Shown here: positions 45,753-59,693 of the stretch, in pieces | How positions within the stretch are numbered: the stretch's first letter is position 1 | Layout of the letters: every line of letters starts with the position of its first letter | Origin: Clitoria ternatea | Lineage: Eukaryota > Streptophyta > Magnoliopsida > Fabales > Fabaceae | Assembly (NCBI GenBank): GCA_037962975.1 | Contig: CM075669.1 | Span: forward strand, 124,450,501-124,514,500 | Direction: 5' to 3' | Length of the DNA stretch: 64,000 nt | Program-made: the position numbers and the translations under genes | Notes under the pieces: model-generated | Database searches by the model: none | What the model was told of the DNA's origin: nothing | Seen by the model: the letters and a program-made list of their open reading frames with translations, nothing else

Positions 45753-46728
45753 TGTAACACCCTAAATTAATAAAATAACTAAAAACCAATACGGGGAAAA
45801 ATTTTTCCAAAATTAAGTAACCAAAGACTATAAGGCATCCGGATAACGCAAAGGGCGGAGTGCAAGGAAGAATAAGGGAAATGAGAGATCATCCACACGC
45901 ATAAGGCAACAACAGAAGGCTAAGACTGGAACCGGCTTATTGGGTTTATCGTAACACACCAGCACCTGGGCGGATTACGCAACGCCAGCGTCTGGGCGGA
46001 TTACGCGACACCGAGGTCTGATACCGCCTAGGCGGAGTATGGCAATGCAGCAGTGGATGGAGGGGATTTCACAAGGAAAGCTTTCCTTCGAGTAACACTG
46101 GTCACTCAATAGGAGGAAATAGATAAGGGGAAGATATTAATACATTCACACGCGCAGCACTCGTAGAAGGGCGGAGTTCGAATCATCCTACCTGGCTAGG
46201 CGGGGTATGTTTGTCCTGGGCGGACTCCAGGGCGAGGGTGACCCACTCAACCGTTGTCTCACACCGCCTAAACGATGTGTGACAATGCAACATCCGACGT
46301 GAACCTCTTCAAGTAAACCTTACATTAGCGTCTATTCGTTCCTACGGACTGACCCTTTCTCAGAGAACGCTGGGCGTTCAGCTGCGGAGGACAGGCAAGG
46401 GAAGAAGAAGGATGGAGACGAAGAGAGAAAAGTAGAGGATGAGGTGACGGAGGAAGGAGTCTGAAGGAATAGTGAGTGTGTTCATCCCCATAGGCTTACG
46501 TTTTATATATATATATACATGCGCACAAGTAAGAGAAGAGTGGGATGGGAGAGTGTGTGCTCAGCAGCCACGTGCACTCCACCCCATCCCTTGACCACCA
46601 CCATTTTTCATATTCTAATGGCTTAAATCTACTTGGGTATATATAATTAACAGTTATTTTCTATTTGAGATCAAGTCTTAATGGTTTATTCTTCATTCGG
46701 CATTTAGTTTCAAAACTGGGATGTTACA
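45753..46728 (-). repeat. 5' LTR of the young element
   Basis: 976 bp, the same length as the partner, with about five single-base differences. Terminal TGTAACACCC and GGGATGTTACA; TGTGG follows at 46,729. Confidence 0.95.
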
Positions 46729-47290
46729 TGTGGTACAATGTATCAGATGTTGTTCATAATCGATTACGAGATTAGGGTAATCGATTACCTTGTTTCTGTT
46801 TTAGTACATAATCGATTACACCTTCGAATGCAATCAATTACATTGGTTCTGTTTAGTGTCTAATCAATTACACCCTTGAACACAATTGATTACTAGGCTG
46901 CGTACAGGTTTATAATCGATTAAGCCAATCGATTACCATGGAACAGAATCCTCATAATCAATTAGACTGATAATCTAATCGATTACGGCCTATCAGACTG
47001 CAGAAATTATGTAGAAAATGCATAATTTATGGACTTCCAACCCCTCTAGCTTTTTCATATCAACTCCAAATGCTACCAATTTTTGACACCAACTAAATTA
47101 CACCATTTGCGATGCGTGGCCACTGGCCTCACTCAAAAATTCCTAAAAATGAGGGACTTATGCACATAAATACGTTTTACCCGTTTTGAGGCACTTTTGT
47201 GCAACTCAAGGGCCTATTCTCATTAGAATTAGCCCACTCCAGTTTCTACAAGTCAAAATCTACATATATAGGCTATTGGAACTATCCCAC

Positions 47291-49650
47291 TGATGACATA
47301 TCTTTTTACCTTTAATTACTCACTCTGTTTGTCTATTTTATTCACTGTTAAATCTTAATAAATATGTTTTAGCGTAATTTGTCAGTATTCTGCATTTTTA
47401 ATGTTTTATCTCACTACTTGCTAGTGATCACTGTTTTCTTATTTTTATTGTTACTATTGAGTGTTGAATTTTGTGATTTCTATTTTCTTTTACTGTTACT
47501 GTTTACTAGTGATTGCTGTTTTTAATTTCTACTGTTTTTGTTTAGTTTGTGATAATTAGTATGTTTAAAATAAATTAAGCTTTCATCCTAAAATAAAATC
47601 TATTGAATTAACTAAGTTTAATTTGATTTTTATTTTATTTTACAGGTTATCAAATTATTGGAAGCTTCTTGATTATTTTACAAATAAATCACTCTCCTCC
47701 AAGTACAAATTCACATTAATTACTTTCTCCTGACAAGTATATTAATGTGAAATTGTTTAAGCCTTGTTCATGCTTTGAAGAATTAGCAAAATGAACCTCC
47801 TAATTTCCTTAAGTGTGCCAATGTGAATTTTTATAGCTGTTGGGAATAAATTCACGTTGGAATGACTCTAAATGCAAAGTCCATTGCCAATAATTTTTGC
47901 AAAAAAGCCATCTCCTTTCTTTAACAAATAAATCACGTGAAGGAGTAGTCCAAGGGGTTCCATCACTTGTTATTTTAAAAGCAAAGCAAAAGTAGAAAAT
48001 AGTGGCAGCCATGGGTCCACATGAATTAGCCTTGAATTGGTCAAAAAGAATAAAGAATGAAGTGCAACAAGTTTCCTACGTAAATGCAATTGCTGAATGT
48101 TAAGCTTTCATTTGTTTATTCAATTGTTTAAAATATTGAATGGTCACTTCAAGGGTCCACTAGCTGAATGGTTTCTTGACCAATTAAGCCATCCATTATT
48201 CCATGCTTCCCAACGTAAATAAGGAAGACAATTACAAACAATTGGACTCCTTTTTGGCAATGGTTTCACATGAACAAGCTTGCTGTTGGCAGCAAAAAAT
48301 TGGCAACAAACAGCAAGGAATTAACGTGAAAGGAGGTGAGAAAAATGGAGCTGGACAGCAAGAAAACAACAAAGAAATAAACAGCTAAAAGGGATGGAAC
48401 TTATGTAAAAAGTTCACAGCAAACAGCAAGGAATTTTGACAGCAACAACAGTAAAAAAATTGGACAACAAACAGCAAGAAAACAACACAAAACAGCAAGA
48501 AATTGGGACAGCAAACAACAAATAAATTGGCACCATACTAAGACAATTCCAACGTGACCATGCTGCTGGAAAATGGGCAGAATAAAGTGGAGCTGAACAG
48601 TAAGAAAAACTCACCCATGGACTAGAATATGGCATGTTTCCTTGGTGCAAGAAATGGAAACGTGAAAGCATATGGCAAGGTGATGGGTTGCACTTAATTT
48701 GTCTAAAAGTCAGCCAAGAAAATGCTATAAATAGGGAGCTTAGAAATGTGTTCAGAGGAAGGAAGCAGTGGACAGCAGAAGAATTCCGGAGGAGCGTCAT
48801 TCCGAGTTCGGTTTTTATTTTGTTTTAATTATGGAGGGCTAAAACCCTTAGATTGATTTTCTTGGAGGTTAATGTAATGTTATTTTTGAGGTTTTGATTT
48901 TTAATACATTTCCTTGTTATTTAATCTCTTCATAATTCTAGCTCAATTATTTAATATCTATATTGTTTAATTAAGTTGTATGCTTAATCAATTTAATTAT
49001 ACAGTTAGAATTGAATATGAATTATATTAAGATAGATTAAGAAATATACATGCTTAATGAATGTTTCAAAATCAATCTTGATAGTTGTGGTTTGCTTAAT
49101 TCCATAACGTTGAAGTTAGATTATGTATGTAGGCGATGTTCTATATATGTTCAATAATTCCTAGAATTTAAAATCTTGACTCCTTTTGCTTAATTAGGAT
49201 GCTAGATTAAAATCTTCATTTTTATTGAATGAAAGTAAAGGAATTACGAATTAAAAGACGCTTAGTTGATTAATTCAAATTGAACTAAAAGATCGATAAT
49301 AAGGAAAGTGTATATAGAATTCTTTTCAAATCCAAGGATAAAATAAATTGCAATACTCCAAGAAAATCAATCGCTTGTTAGTTATTTGTTTCACATTTAT
49401 TTTGTATTCTTGTATTCTGTATTAAATTTCTGTGACAATCAAACAAACCCCCCAGTGTATGCTTGTTGAACTTTTGTCTGTAAAAATAAATTTTAATTGT
49501 TAAATTTTAGTTTGTTAAAAATTAGTTTAAGACTTGATTTTCCTAAATTTGTTTTGTTGATCCTTGAGAGAACGACCTAGGTTGACACCCTAGTACTACA
49601 TTAATTAATTTTAATGTACTAATTTGACGGGGCCACGACAGCCAACGTCA
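47291..49650 (+). mobile_element. Solo LTR, Tat/Athila-like family D, 2360 bp, TSD CCCAC
   Basis: It starts TGATGACATATC and ends GCCAACGTCA, with CCCAC on both sides (47,286-47,290 and 49,651-49,655). LTR1 and LTR3 show the empty site. A TATA box (48,726-48,733) precedes a transcript-like stretch, and the 3' end carries GAGAACGACCTAGGTTGACA, shared in reverse complement with 58,018-59,693. Repeated AACAGCAA words occur at 48,290-48,530. No internal sequence, so a solo LTR. The 128- and 64-codon frames inside are not supported as genes. Confidence 0.85.
48726..48733 (+). promoter_or_regulatory. TATA box of the 2360-bp solo LTR
   Basis: TATAAATA followed by AGGGAGCTTAGAAATGTG, a typical plant TATA plus start-site arrangement. 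The homologous LTR has it on the minus strand at 59,025-59,032. Confidence 0.65.
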
Positions 49651-51741
49651 CCCACGCCATCAAAATCATGTGACTCTCAATTTGATTCTATGAGTTCCTC
49701 AATTATGCATTATCTTTCAATCTTATCATTAATGTCACCACAATGGCTATCACATTCAATGCCAAACATCCACATAAATCCTCAATTCATAAAACATATA
49801 CTTCATCCCCTCAAGGATGGTTTATCAACAACACATCATTCCCACCAAGGGATAGCTAACCATTCATCATCATCACATATACATATATATATCATCATCA
49901 ATAGTCAATAATTTCCATTCACATCATTTCACTATAAACATGGCAAGGCAAGCATGAGTATCATAACATATAATAATCATCAATTATATAACTCATGCAA
50001 TTTGAATGTAAACTCCTCTCCTACCTCGAAGGAAGAACCACAATCCAATGCACGCTCCGAATGCTCCACCACATTGCCCGAAATATCATCTACACAACAT
50101 ACATATGCATTCATACAATCAATAAGCCATCTCAAGGCATTCCTCACAATTCTAAACATTTGCTAGCTTATCATAAAGCCCAATATCAAGTCCTAGACTT
50201 GCTAAAACACCACTCCATACCATTGTGTTAGGCTTCAGGAATTCCTTTCCCAAAGCCAAGATCCTCTAGATCTTAAAGACCAACTAAACCCAACAACATC
50301 ATTATCTCATCCATTACATAATGTAATCTCAAATCACCTCAATCCTTCAAACATCATCATTATCACTCAATATTCAACTTAGCTCTCATATCCTTCAATA
50401 ACCATAATTAATTAATCAAATTTAAATGGCACACCACAAAGGATCTAGAACCTCACATTCCACATTCATAACAATACTTATCTATAGATTTCACCATAAA
50501 TGGTCCTCTACCATTTCAAGTAACCTTCAACCTTAAATATCACCTATCCACATTCAACTAACCTCCCAAATTACAATATATTCATTTTCCCCAAATTCTT
50601 AGGGCTAGGGTTTTATGAGAACCTAATAACCATTATCAATATTCATCAACCATCATCAATGGCTATCTCTCATCCTTAACATCATTCTCTAACATCATTT
50701 AACATACATTCCATTCACATTTTACACTTCCCCCAATTTATTAAAATTAGAGTTTCACTAAAAACCCAACCATCACCACAAATAATCAATTCCAATCTTT
50801 CTAAGACCCATTCTAAAGCATAAATCATTAATACCTATTAATTGGCCAAAAGCCCTAAATTCCTAAACCTAGGGTTTTTCATCAATAACCCACAATCATC
50901 AATTCCAACCATTCATATGCATGATTTCCAACATCCCTAGGCTAACAACAATATATCCCATTCATTATCAACACCAATAGCAATCCCCAATGGTTATCCC
51001 ACCTAGGGTTTTCATCATAAATACTTCCACTCATAACCCACATGCATTTAAACTCTTTCCCAACACCTACAACTCATAACCAAAGGTTTAACCTCTTGAA
51101 AAATGGTAAGAAGCTTACCTCAAGAGAAGAAAGAGGCAGCTCCTAAGAGAGGGGGAGGGCCACACGAAAATGGAAGAGAAGAGGGGGAGAGAAGGTGAGC
51201 TTCAAACAACCAAGTTTCCTTCTTGCCCAATGGAGAAAATGAAATAGAGGGGGAGGGAGAGCACACCACCCTTTGGGTTTTGAGAAAAAGAAGAAGATAA
51301 AGAGGAGAGAAATATGAGAGAAGAAAAAGAAAGTGTCTTTGGCAAGGGAGAAGAGAGGGCAACGTGAAAATGAGGAGGAGAAAGAAGAGTTTTATGTTTT
51401 AATTTTAAACCTCTTTCATTAAAATTTTACCGTTTTATAATAAACGGGATCTCCGTTCGGGCTTATTACTAAATCCAAAAATTATTCCGAAGACATATTC
51501 GGATTCCCAATAATATTCTTAACAGCCCTGACCAACGGCATCTCAATCGGAGATACTTGGTCCGACACCCATACTTTAACTGGGTGAAATTTTATCTCAT
51601 TTAGTCTCAATAAATTATAATTTTTCATAATAAATCCCAATTTAATTATTCTAATATTTTTGGGACACTCATTAACTCATTCATAATTATTTAATATTTG
51701 TTTATCATATTTAATCATTTTATAAAATTCGGGATGTTACA

Positions 51742-54061
51742 ATCCACCCCACCTAAAAAGAATTTCGTCCTCGAAATTTAGCATTGATATACATATCGCA
51801 AGGCCATACCTCAGGCCGCACATCAACAAGGTTCAACGACACCATAAAATAACATTGGACTTCCCAAAGTCCATCAAGACATGTTCATTATCACTTCATC
51901 ATTCTTAACATAAGATTCCTTCATCAAAGTGTGTCATATGTCACCAATTACGACTCGTCCAACAGAGCTCAGATGTTCATACTCAGTACGTCCAGATATG
52001 CTCAGTACATTCACCATAAGCAGTTACAACCCTACACCTGCCCGGTATACGTGTTGCTGCATCCGACATACAGGAAGGCGTCCCAATCCCATAGTGGTTA
52101 CCACAAACACATGAAGTCGGCGTATAAGTGCATGTTGCCACAATGCCTATGGCATGTAAGGCCATATCGGAACCAGTACTTTGTATTCCCATTGCTCACA
52201 TCGGTCACTCATACTCAAATATCCTCAATTTACATGAGACTTGGTGAATATTCACACAAGTCCATAATCAATATATTCATATCTCATCGTCATTCTACAA
52301 CTAATTTGGCATCCATCATGCCACACCAATCATCAATCTTAATTAACATTGTCATGTGTTGGTGTACCAACCATAGATTTTCAATCATTATGGGGTAAAT
52401 ACCGCATCATCGGGCCTCATCCATTCAGAAGTCATGGTTAAATCGTCTAATAATCCTTTGTCTCATTCATACATCGTTGGCTATATATCGATTCAAGCCT
52501 AATTGAGTTACTAAACTCGTAGGAAGTATACAACTTTGAGGTTAAAATAGGGTTCTCAACCGCACACTAGGATTTCACATTAGGGATTCTTCTCACAATT
52601 CAAAATCAAAGTTCATAACTCGGTCATACATCACATATTGTATCACTTCATTATGTGATTTCTATCACCAATATGTCATCTTTCAAATTAAATGGTAAGT
52701 AATGACATGAGTAAGTTTTCCATCTACCGACTCACAATCACGCATGTCATCCCTATGTCATATCATAATCCATAGCTAGTTTCATGATCACAACGTCGAC
52801 GGCATAGAATTTAGCCCAAAGTCACACCACAAAATCATGTACACCATAGTCAATACCAATAATACCCCAAATTCAACATTATTATTCATCAATCATCAGG
52901 GGTTACATTCATTATTCGTATTCCATCACATACCAGCTCTAGCTTCAACAACGTATTTCACAATTAATTTTGTTATGGCTCAACTATTCACAAGATTCGA
53001 TCAATCACTAGACTTAGAAAGTCTAAGGGTTACCTAGTACTCACAACACACAAACATCATTAGACATGGTTCATAAAAATATCATAGGGCCTAGACCGCC
53101 ATAGGGTCTATCCCATAAAGTTTGATCATACAAGATCGCATCAATTCATATGGAGTTACCACACCTAGTGGGTTATAATCAAATCAATCATTCACTTGGT
53201 TCACAAATATGAAACCTAATCGTAACCCCAATCTAGTGAATCATAATTTCACATTTAATCATTTTATCACTTATTCATGTTCTCAATCTAAGGAGACAGA
53301 GTAAGTTACTTGCATTATAAAATACAAGATTCTCATGCCAAAGGATATGAAATCCATCTTTCACAAATAGCATAATTAATCCTTTTAATTCATCATTCAC
53401 AATAACGTAATCAATCATTTCGTTCCATGAATACTCATGTTAGGGAATTCTTTCACTACTATTTATTCAATCAATTCACATGAACCACTCACATTCAATA
53501 AGCATACTTTGGCCAGGAGCCATAAATGCAACTCATACAAGAGACCTAATCACATGATTCAATTCCAACATATCTATCAAGATCTTAACATATATGGTCT
53601 ACCACCATCCCAATTCTCATTTAATATCTCCTATCCGTGATCAACATACGGCATAGGTCCATCATCAAATCAATATATATTTAACATATCATATCCATGA
53701 TCACACATGGTACAAATTCATCACCAATCCAGGTCATACTCAACATATACACATCAATGCATAATCATAATATATTCGTCAATTTGGCCGGTCTTACACA
53801 AAAGAAACACATTAATCACATCAAGGAAATTTGTTCACATATATTTAATTTCATGATTCATTCATGATTATCAATGAGCAACTAGGCTCTACCAACGCAT
53901 CACACATCCTTGACAACAAATTAGGCACATTTCCATAAACATTAACCATAGCCAATTATCAATAATCCACAAAGAATCCAGAAAGGGTAAGCAATGCCCT
54001 AATAGTTAATTTATAACTCCTAGTCAATTAATCATTCACACCACGCTCTGATACCACCTTT
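51742..54061 (-). other. Internal region 2 of the array, non-coding
   Basis: 2.3 kb, collinear with internal 1 minus its nested solo LTR. It has the NFxDEI-like tail and PPT near 51,742-51,775 and a perfect primer site TGGTATCAGAGC on the minus strand at 54,045-54,056. Two small deletions relative to internal 1 lie near 53,039 (about 20 bp) and 53,780 (about 22 bp). The 155-codon frame at 51,931-52,398 is the copy of the one in internal 1 and has no recognisable domain. Confidence 0.85.
54045..54056 (-). other. Primer-binding site of the array element
   Basis: Exact TGGTATCAGAGC on the minus strand, five bases from the LTR3 edge. The equivalent in internal 1 (38,875-38,886) has one change. 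Confidence 0.92.
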
Positions 54062-54433
54062 TGTAACACCCCGGTTTTCTGGACTCAGATCCCGATGTAA
54101 TCAAGATAATAATTAATAAAAATACGGGTAAATTTTTCGCGTTTGAAATATTTCTATACACCTCAATGATTACACCAAGACCGGAATCACAGAAAACCAA
54201 AAGCGTACGATTTCATAAGATATGACTGGATCGATAACTAAATTTCCCATAACGGTATATAAAAATAATAGAGTTTACAGCGGAAGAGGAATGTGTATAC
54301 CGGGCAAACGCCTAGTCCCATATATGACGATATGAGAAATGGCTCGGCAAAGCATGCAAATATCCAACATATACCTACTGAAACAAAGCTCGTCTAACTC
54401 ACTCACAACATACACATGCCTTGCCAAAGACAC

Positions 54434-54474
<41 letters not shown>

Positions 54475-57400
54475 CTCCGGGGATCTTCTCCCAACTATCA
54501 CTATCATCAATGTACATCATTCAATTTCAATCCTTCTAGTACACATTAAATCATCTCTTACATACTACTTATATATATATTCACCATTCCTAAATATGAA
54601 GGATTATTTTATACATGACTAAATTCACCAAATCATCTATATCATCATAAACAATTTATTCATTACATAAGAACTCATAAATGATGCCAGCCAAGGCACT
54701 TCCATTACCACTATTTACCTTCACCAAAACTTCAATTCAAAGTCTCATCTCAGCCCATGATAACCCTGCATCACAATGCTAAAAAGGAGACCACATGGGA
54801 GAGTGAGTTATACATTCAAAATGAAGAATATAAATATATTGTGATTATGTGTACATGCATACATCATGTGTGCTTTTCTATAAAATCATCAATTCATCAT
54901 TCAATCATCATCACATTGATATAATAGGTATACAACCCTCATGAAACGCATTTCACAACATAAGCAAGCACAAGCACATACACAATCACATCGCCACTTA
55001 TCAACAAGGGCATTCACAAATTATCATCATCAATTCATTAAATCTTTACTCAATTCCTCCTCGCAAGGGGTTTCTCATCTCTCATGGTCATCCCATCTCA
55101 AATGCCATGCTCTTATGGCTAATGCATATGTCAACTGTTTAATGCATATGTAATGGATCCATTTCATTTCATCAGGTGATCGCAACCACCATATCATTCA
55201 TTCACATGGGTTTCCCGCCTCGCAAGGGGTACTCCCTCTAGCAGCCTCGCAAGGTGCTTTCTCGTGATCGTAACCATGTTCAATAATTCATAATGGTTTC
55301 CCGCCTCGCAAGGGGTACTCCCGCCTCGTGATCGCAACCACGAGCATCATAGGAACTCGCAAGCCTTTTTTCATTTCAAATACCAAGTGATCGCAACCAC
55401 TGGATCATCATCATACAATGGTCCCCGTAGGGCCTTTCACTTTCCACAACCAGGTGATCGCAACCATCGGCTCATATCATATCATCATCAAGTTGGTTTC
55501 CCGCCTCGCAAGAGGTACTCCCTTCATAGAATCCCGCAGGATCTTTCATCTTTGTGATCGTAACCACACATTCAATGTTATGTCATGCCATGAATGCAAA
55601 ATGCAATGATGCATATGCCAATCGACCTCGCAAGGATATCTTACCCTCTCAATTAGGGGCATATTTTATATTTGGTTTTTATTATCATTGGTATATAATC
55701 AATCACAAGGCCCCTCAAGGCACAACATTCATATTTTCATAAATCCCCACCTGGAAATCATAGCATATCAATCATCATAGCATTTATCCACGCATGGAAA
55801 CCAATAAGATATCTTAAAACATAATTTCAATAATCATCATTCAATCTCATATATACATGTCAATACATGCATTAATCATAGTGGCACTACGCCCATCAAT
55901 AATAACATTCTAGGGCGTGTTCAACAACAACGTCCCTTTTCATTCAACATTATTATTCATCATTCATTCTTATTCATCATTAACACTTTTTCAAATTCAT
56001 TAAGTTATAATAACTCATTGCTATTCGATTGTCTCCTTATTAGTTCCATCGTCAACCAAGGTGTGTCATACAATCACATCATTTACTTTTCATCAAGATT
56101 CACAATATACCCATAGTGGTGAAGCATATATGTATTCATAACATAGCATAGGCATACACACCTCGCCAAGGCCTTAAGCCATTCCCCAATCATCACTAAG
56201 ACAAACCACACATGTTCCCCTAGTGGATTTGCTCGTAATTACTCTAAAAGTATACATGGGATTGGAAGAAGGTTTTAGAATACTCCATTTAATTGTCAAG
56301 TAGGCCTAAAAGTCCAAGGGGGACAAGATAAGTACCCAAAAGAAGTAAAGATGCAGATTCTAAGCTGATTTAATCAATTTAGCTAGTGATAATCGATTAT
56401 GGGGTAGGAGCTAATCGATTACAATGCTTCTGTGTATGGTACAATGTATCAGATGTTGTTCATAATTGATTACGAGATTAGGGTAATCGATTACCTTGTT
56501 TCTATTTTAGTACATAATCGGTTACACCTTCGAATGCAATCAATTACATTGGTTCTGTTTAGTGTCTAATCAATTACACCCTTGAACACAATCGATTACT
56601 AGGCTGCGTACAGGTTTATAATCGATTAAGCCAATCGATTACCATGGAACATAATCCTCATAATCGATTAGACTGATAATCTAATCGATTACGGCCTATC
56701 AGACCGCAGAAATTATGCAGAAAATGCATAATTTATGGACTTCCAACCCCTCTAGCTTTTTCATATCAACTCCAAATGCTACCAATTTTTGACACCAACT
56801 AAATTACACCATTTGTGACACATGGCCACCGGCCTCACTCAAAAATTCCTAAAAATGAGGGACTTATGCACATAAATACATTTTACCCGTTTTGAGGCAC
56901 TTTTGTGCAACTCAAGGGCCTATTCTCATTAGAATTAGCCTACTCTAGTTTCTACAAGTCAAAATCTACATATATAGGCTATTGGAACTATCCTACGCCA
57001 TCAAAATCTTGCGACTCTCAATTTGATTCTATGAGTTCCTCAATTATGCATTATCTTTCAATCTTATCATTAATGTCACCACAATGGCTATCACATTCAA
57101 TGCCAAACATCCACATAAATCCTCAATTCATAAAACATATACTTCATCCCCTCAAGGATGGTTTATCAAAAACACATCATTCCCACTAAGGGATAGCTAA
57201 CCATTCATCATCATCACATATACATATATATATATATATATATCATCATCAATAGTCAATAATTGCCATTCACATCATTTCACCATAAACATGGCAAGGC
57301 AAGCATGAGTATCATAACATATAATAATCATCAATTATATAACTCATGCAATTTGAATGTAAACTCCTCTCCTACCTCGAGGGAAGAACCACAATCCAAT

Positions 57401-58017
57401 ACACGCTCCGAATGCTCTACCACATTGCCCGAAATATCATCTACACAACATATATATGCATTCATACAATCAATAAGCCATCTCAAGGCATTCCTCACAA
57501 TTCTAAACATTTGCTAGCTTATCATAAAGCCCAATATCAAGTCCTAGACTTGCTAAAACACCACTCCATATCATTGTGTTAGGCTTCGGGAATTCCTTTC
57601 CCAAAGCCAAGATCCTCTAGATCTTAAAGACCAACTAAACCAAACAACATCATTATCTCATCCATTACATAATGTAATCTCAAATCACCTCAATCCTTCA
57701 AACATCACCATTATCACTCAATATTCAACTTAGCTCTCATATCCTTCAATAACCATAATTAATTAATCAAATTTAAATGGCACATCACAAATGATCTAGA
57801 ACCTCACATTCCACATTCATAACAACACTTATCTATAGATTTCACCATAAATGGTCCTCTACCATTTCAAGTAACCTTCAACCTTAAATATCACCTATCC
57901 ATATTCAACTAACCTCCCAAATTACAATATATTCATTTTCCCCAAATTCTTAGGGCTAGGGTTTTATGAGAACCTAATAACCATTATCAATATTCATCAA
58001 CCATCATCAATGGCTAT

Positions 58018-59693
58018 TGACGTGAATATTTTTACAGTCGTGGTTCCGTCAAATTAGTACATTAAAATTAATTAATGTAGTACTAGGGTGTCAACCTAGG
58101 TCGTTCTCTCAAGGATCAACACAAAAATTTAGGAAAAATCAAATCTTAAACTAATTTTTAACAATTAAAAATAAAAACTCAACAACTAAATTTTTTACAA
58201 ACATAAGTTCAACAAGCATACAATTGGGGGGGGGGGGTTTGATTGATTTTTATTGTCACAATTAAAATTAAAACAAAGTAAATATAGGATTTAAAACAAT
58301 AAATAACAAGCGATTGATTTTCTTGGAGTATTGTAAATAAATTTATCCTTGGTTCACTAAAGATAATTTGTATACTTTCATTACTGTTAATTTCTTAGCT
58401 CAATTTGAATTAATCAACTAAGCGTCTTTTTCAATTCATAATTCCTTTACTTTCATTTAAAAATGAATATTTTAATCAAGCATCCTAATTAAGCAAAAGG
58501 AGTCAAGATCATAAAATCTAGGAATTATTGAGCATATGTAAAAACATCGCCTACATACATAATCTATTCTCATATTATGGAATTAAGCAAACCATAATTA
58601 TTAAAAGTGATTATGAAAATATTCATTAAGCATGCATATTTCCTTAATCCATTCTAATTTAAAACCTTATTTTATTTCATTTGAATAATTAAACCGATTA
58701 AGCATACAAATTTAATTAAACAGAATGGAATTAAATAAGCAGAGTAAGATTATGAAGAAATAACAATAATAAAAGCATACTATATTAAAAATAATGACCT
58801 CAAAATTACATTACAATATTCTCCAAGAAAATCAATCTAGGGGTTTTAGCCCTCCATAATTAAAACAAACTACAAAGAAAAGAAACTAACCCGGAATGGA
58901 GCAAAGAGGGGAAAGAAGAGAGGAGGAGGCTTTGTGCCTTCCTCTGATGCTTAAAGAAACTACTAAGAGGGAATTAAGAGAGAAATGTGAATTGAGGTGT
59001 ATGGAAGAAGCTAGGAGGGTCTTCTATTTATAGCATGAGAAAGGAGTCAGGAAATGATAAAAAACTGAGCCAGTGGAATGCTAGTGCATAATTAATAATC
59101 CTTCAGTGCTGATTCCACTTGATGAATGCGTTATCTGATGTTTCCACTTGATGAATCTATTCATTTTGGCCATGAATCTATTCATTTAGTGTATTTTGTG
59201 CATTCCAATTGAAATGAATAGATTCAGGAAGCAAATGAATAGATTCGAGGCCAATTATTGCATGATTTTTTAGTGAATCAGACGTATGAATCGATTCAGA
59301 CCAGAATGAATCGATTCATGGCTCAAATTTTCCAATTCTTGGGCATTTTTATTCGTATGAATCGATTCATACATGGATGAATCGATTCATACACCTGATT
59401 TTCCATGTTTTGCATACTTTTTCACCCTTTCTTGATATTTAATCATCCATGGCTTCTTCTTCTTGATCCTTGGTCATAATTCTTTAATTTGTTGACATTT
59501 ATTCCCTACAAAAACAAAAAGGAAACAAGATTTCATTAATTAATTAAGAACTTATCCTTAATTCATTTTAAAATCAATTATTAAATAAAGCACAAAATAT
59601 GAAAATGTGTTAAAATGCAATATGTTAGACAATAAGTGATGGCAAATTATACACATTTAAACAAATGAATTAAGGATAAATCATGCATTATCA
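58018..59693 (-). mobile_element. Solo LTR, Tat/Athila-like family D, 1676 bp
   Basis: The plus strand begins TGACGTGAATATT and ends GCATTATCA. The flanks GCTAT (58,013-58,017) and GTTAT (59,694-59,698) are a TSD with one change. Its left 120 bases match the reverse complement of the 3' end of the 47,291-49,650 LTR, so it is the same family in opposite orientation, with a different U3. A minus-strand TATA box lies at 59,025-59,032. A 12-G run occurs at 58,226-58,237. Confidence 0.82.
59140..59395. repeat. Dispersed palindromic word array, TGAATCGATTCA
   Basis: About nine copies of TGAATCGATTCA or TGAATCTATTCA-type variants within 255 bases, up to 370 bases on the sense-upstream side of the TATA box. 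The best four (59,288, 59,308, 59,356, 59,378) are nearly perfect palindromes. Spacers are unrelated. Confidence 0.85.

Larger units (their letters stand above)
41254..46728 (-). mobile_element. Young non-autonomous Tekay-like LTR element, TSD TGTGG
   Basis: Two 976-bp LTRs (41,254-42,229 and 45,753-46,728) differ at about five sites by eye. TGTGG flanks the element (41,249-41,253 and 46,729-46,733), and LTR1 shows the empty site near 30,895. The minus-strand primer site TGGTATCAGAGC is at 45,738-45,749 and the PPT at 42,230-42,246. The 3.5-kb internal part has no gag or pol; frames such as 42,828-43,145 and 44,516-44,905 show no family resemblance. The tail motif AATTTCGGGGACGAAATT at 42,249-42,266 is the Tekay polyprotein-end signature. 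It must have moved using another element's proteins. Confidence 0.95.
38892..51741 (-). repeat. LTR2 of the array, with two nested elements
   Basis: The plus strand starts TGTAACACCCCGG and ends TTCGGGATGTTACA. Removing 41,254-46,728 and 47,291-49,650 with one TSD each leaves about 5.0 kb collinear with LTR1 and LTR3. Shared by both internal regions as the middle LTR of the array. Confidence 0.9.

Noticed and set aside
48414..48828. 128- and 64-codon ORFs in the 2360-bp solo LTR
   Set aside because: They run through the AACAGCAA repeat zone and the TATA/start region. They overlap on opposite strands and have no family resemblance.
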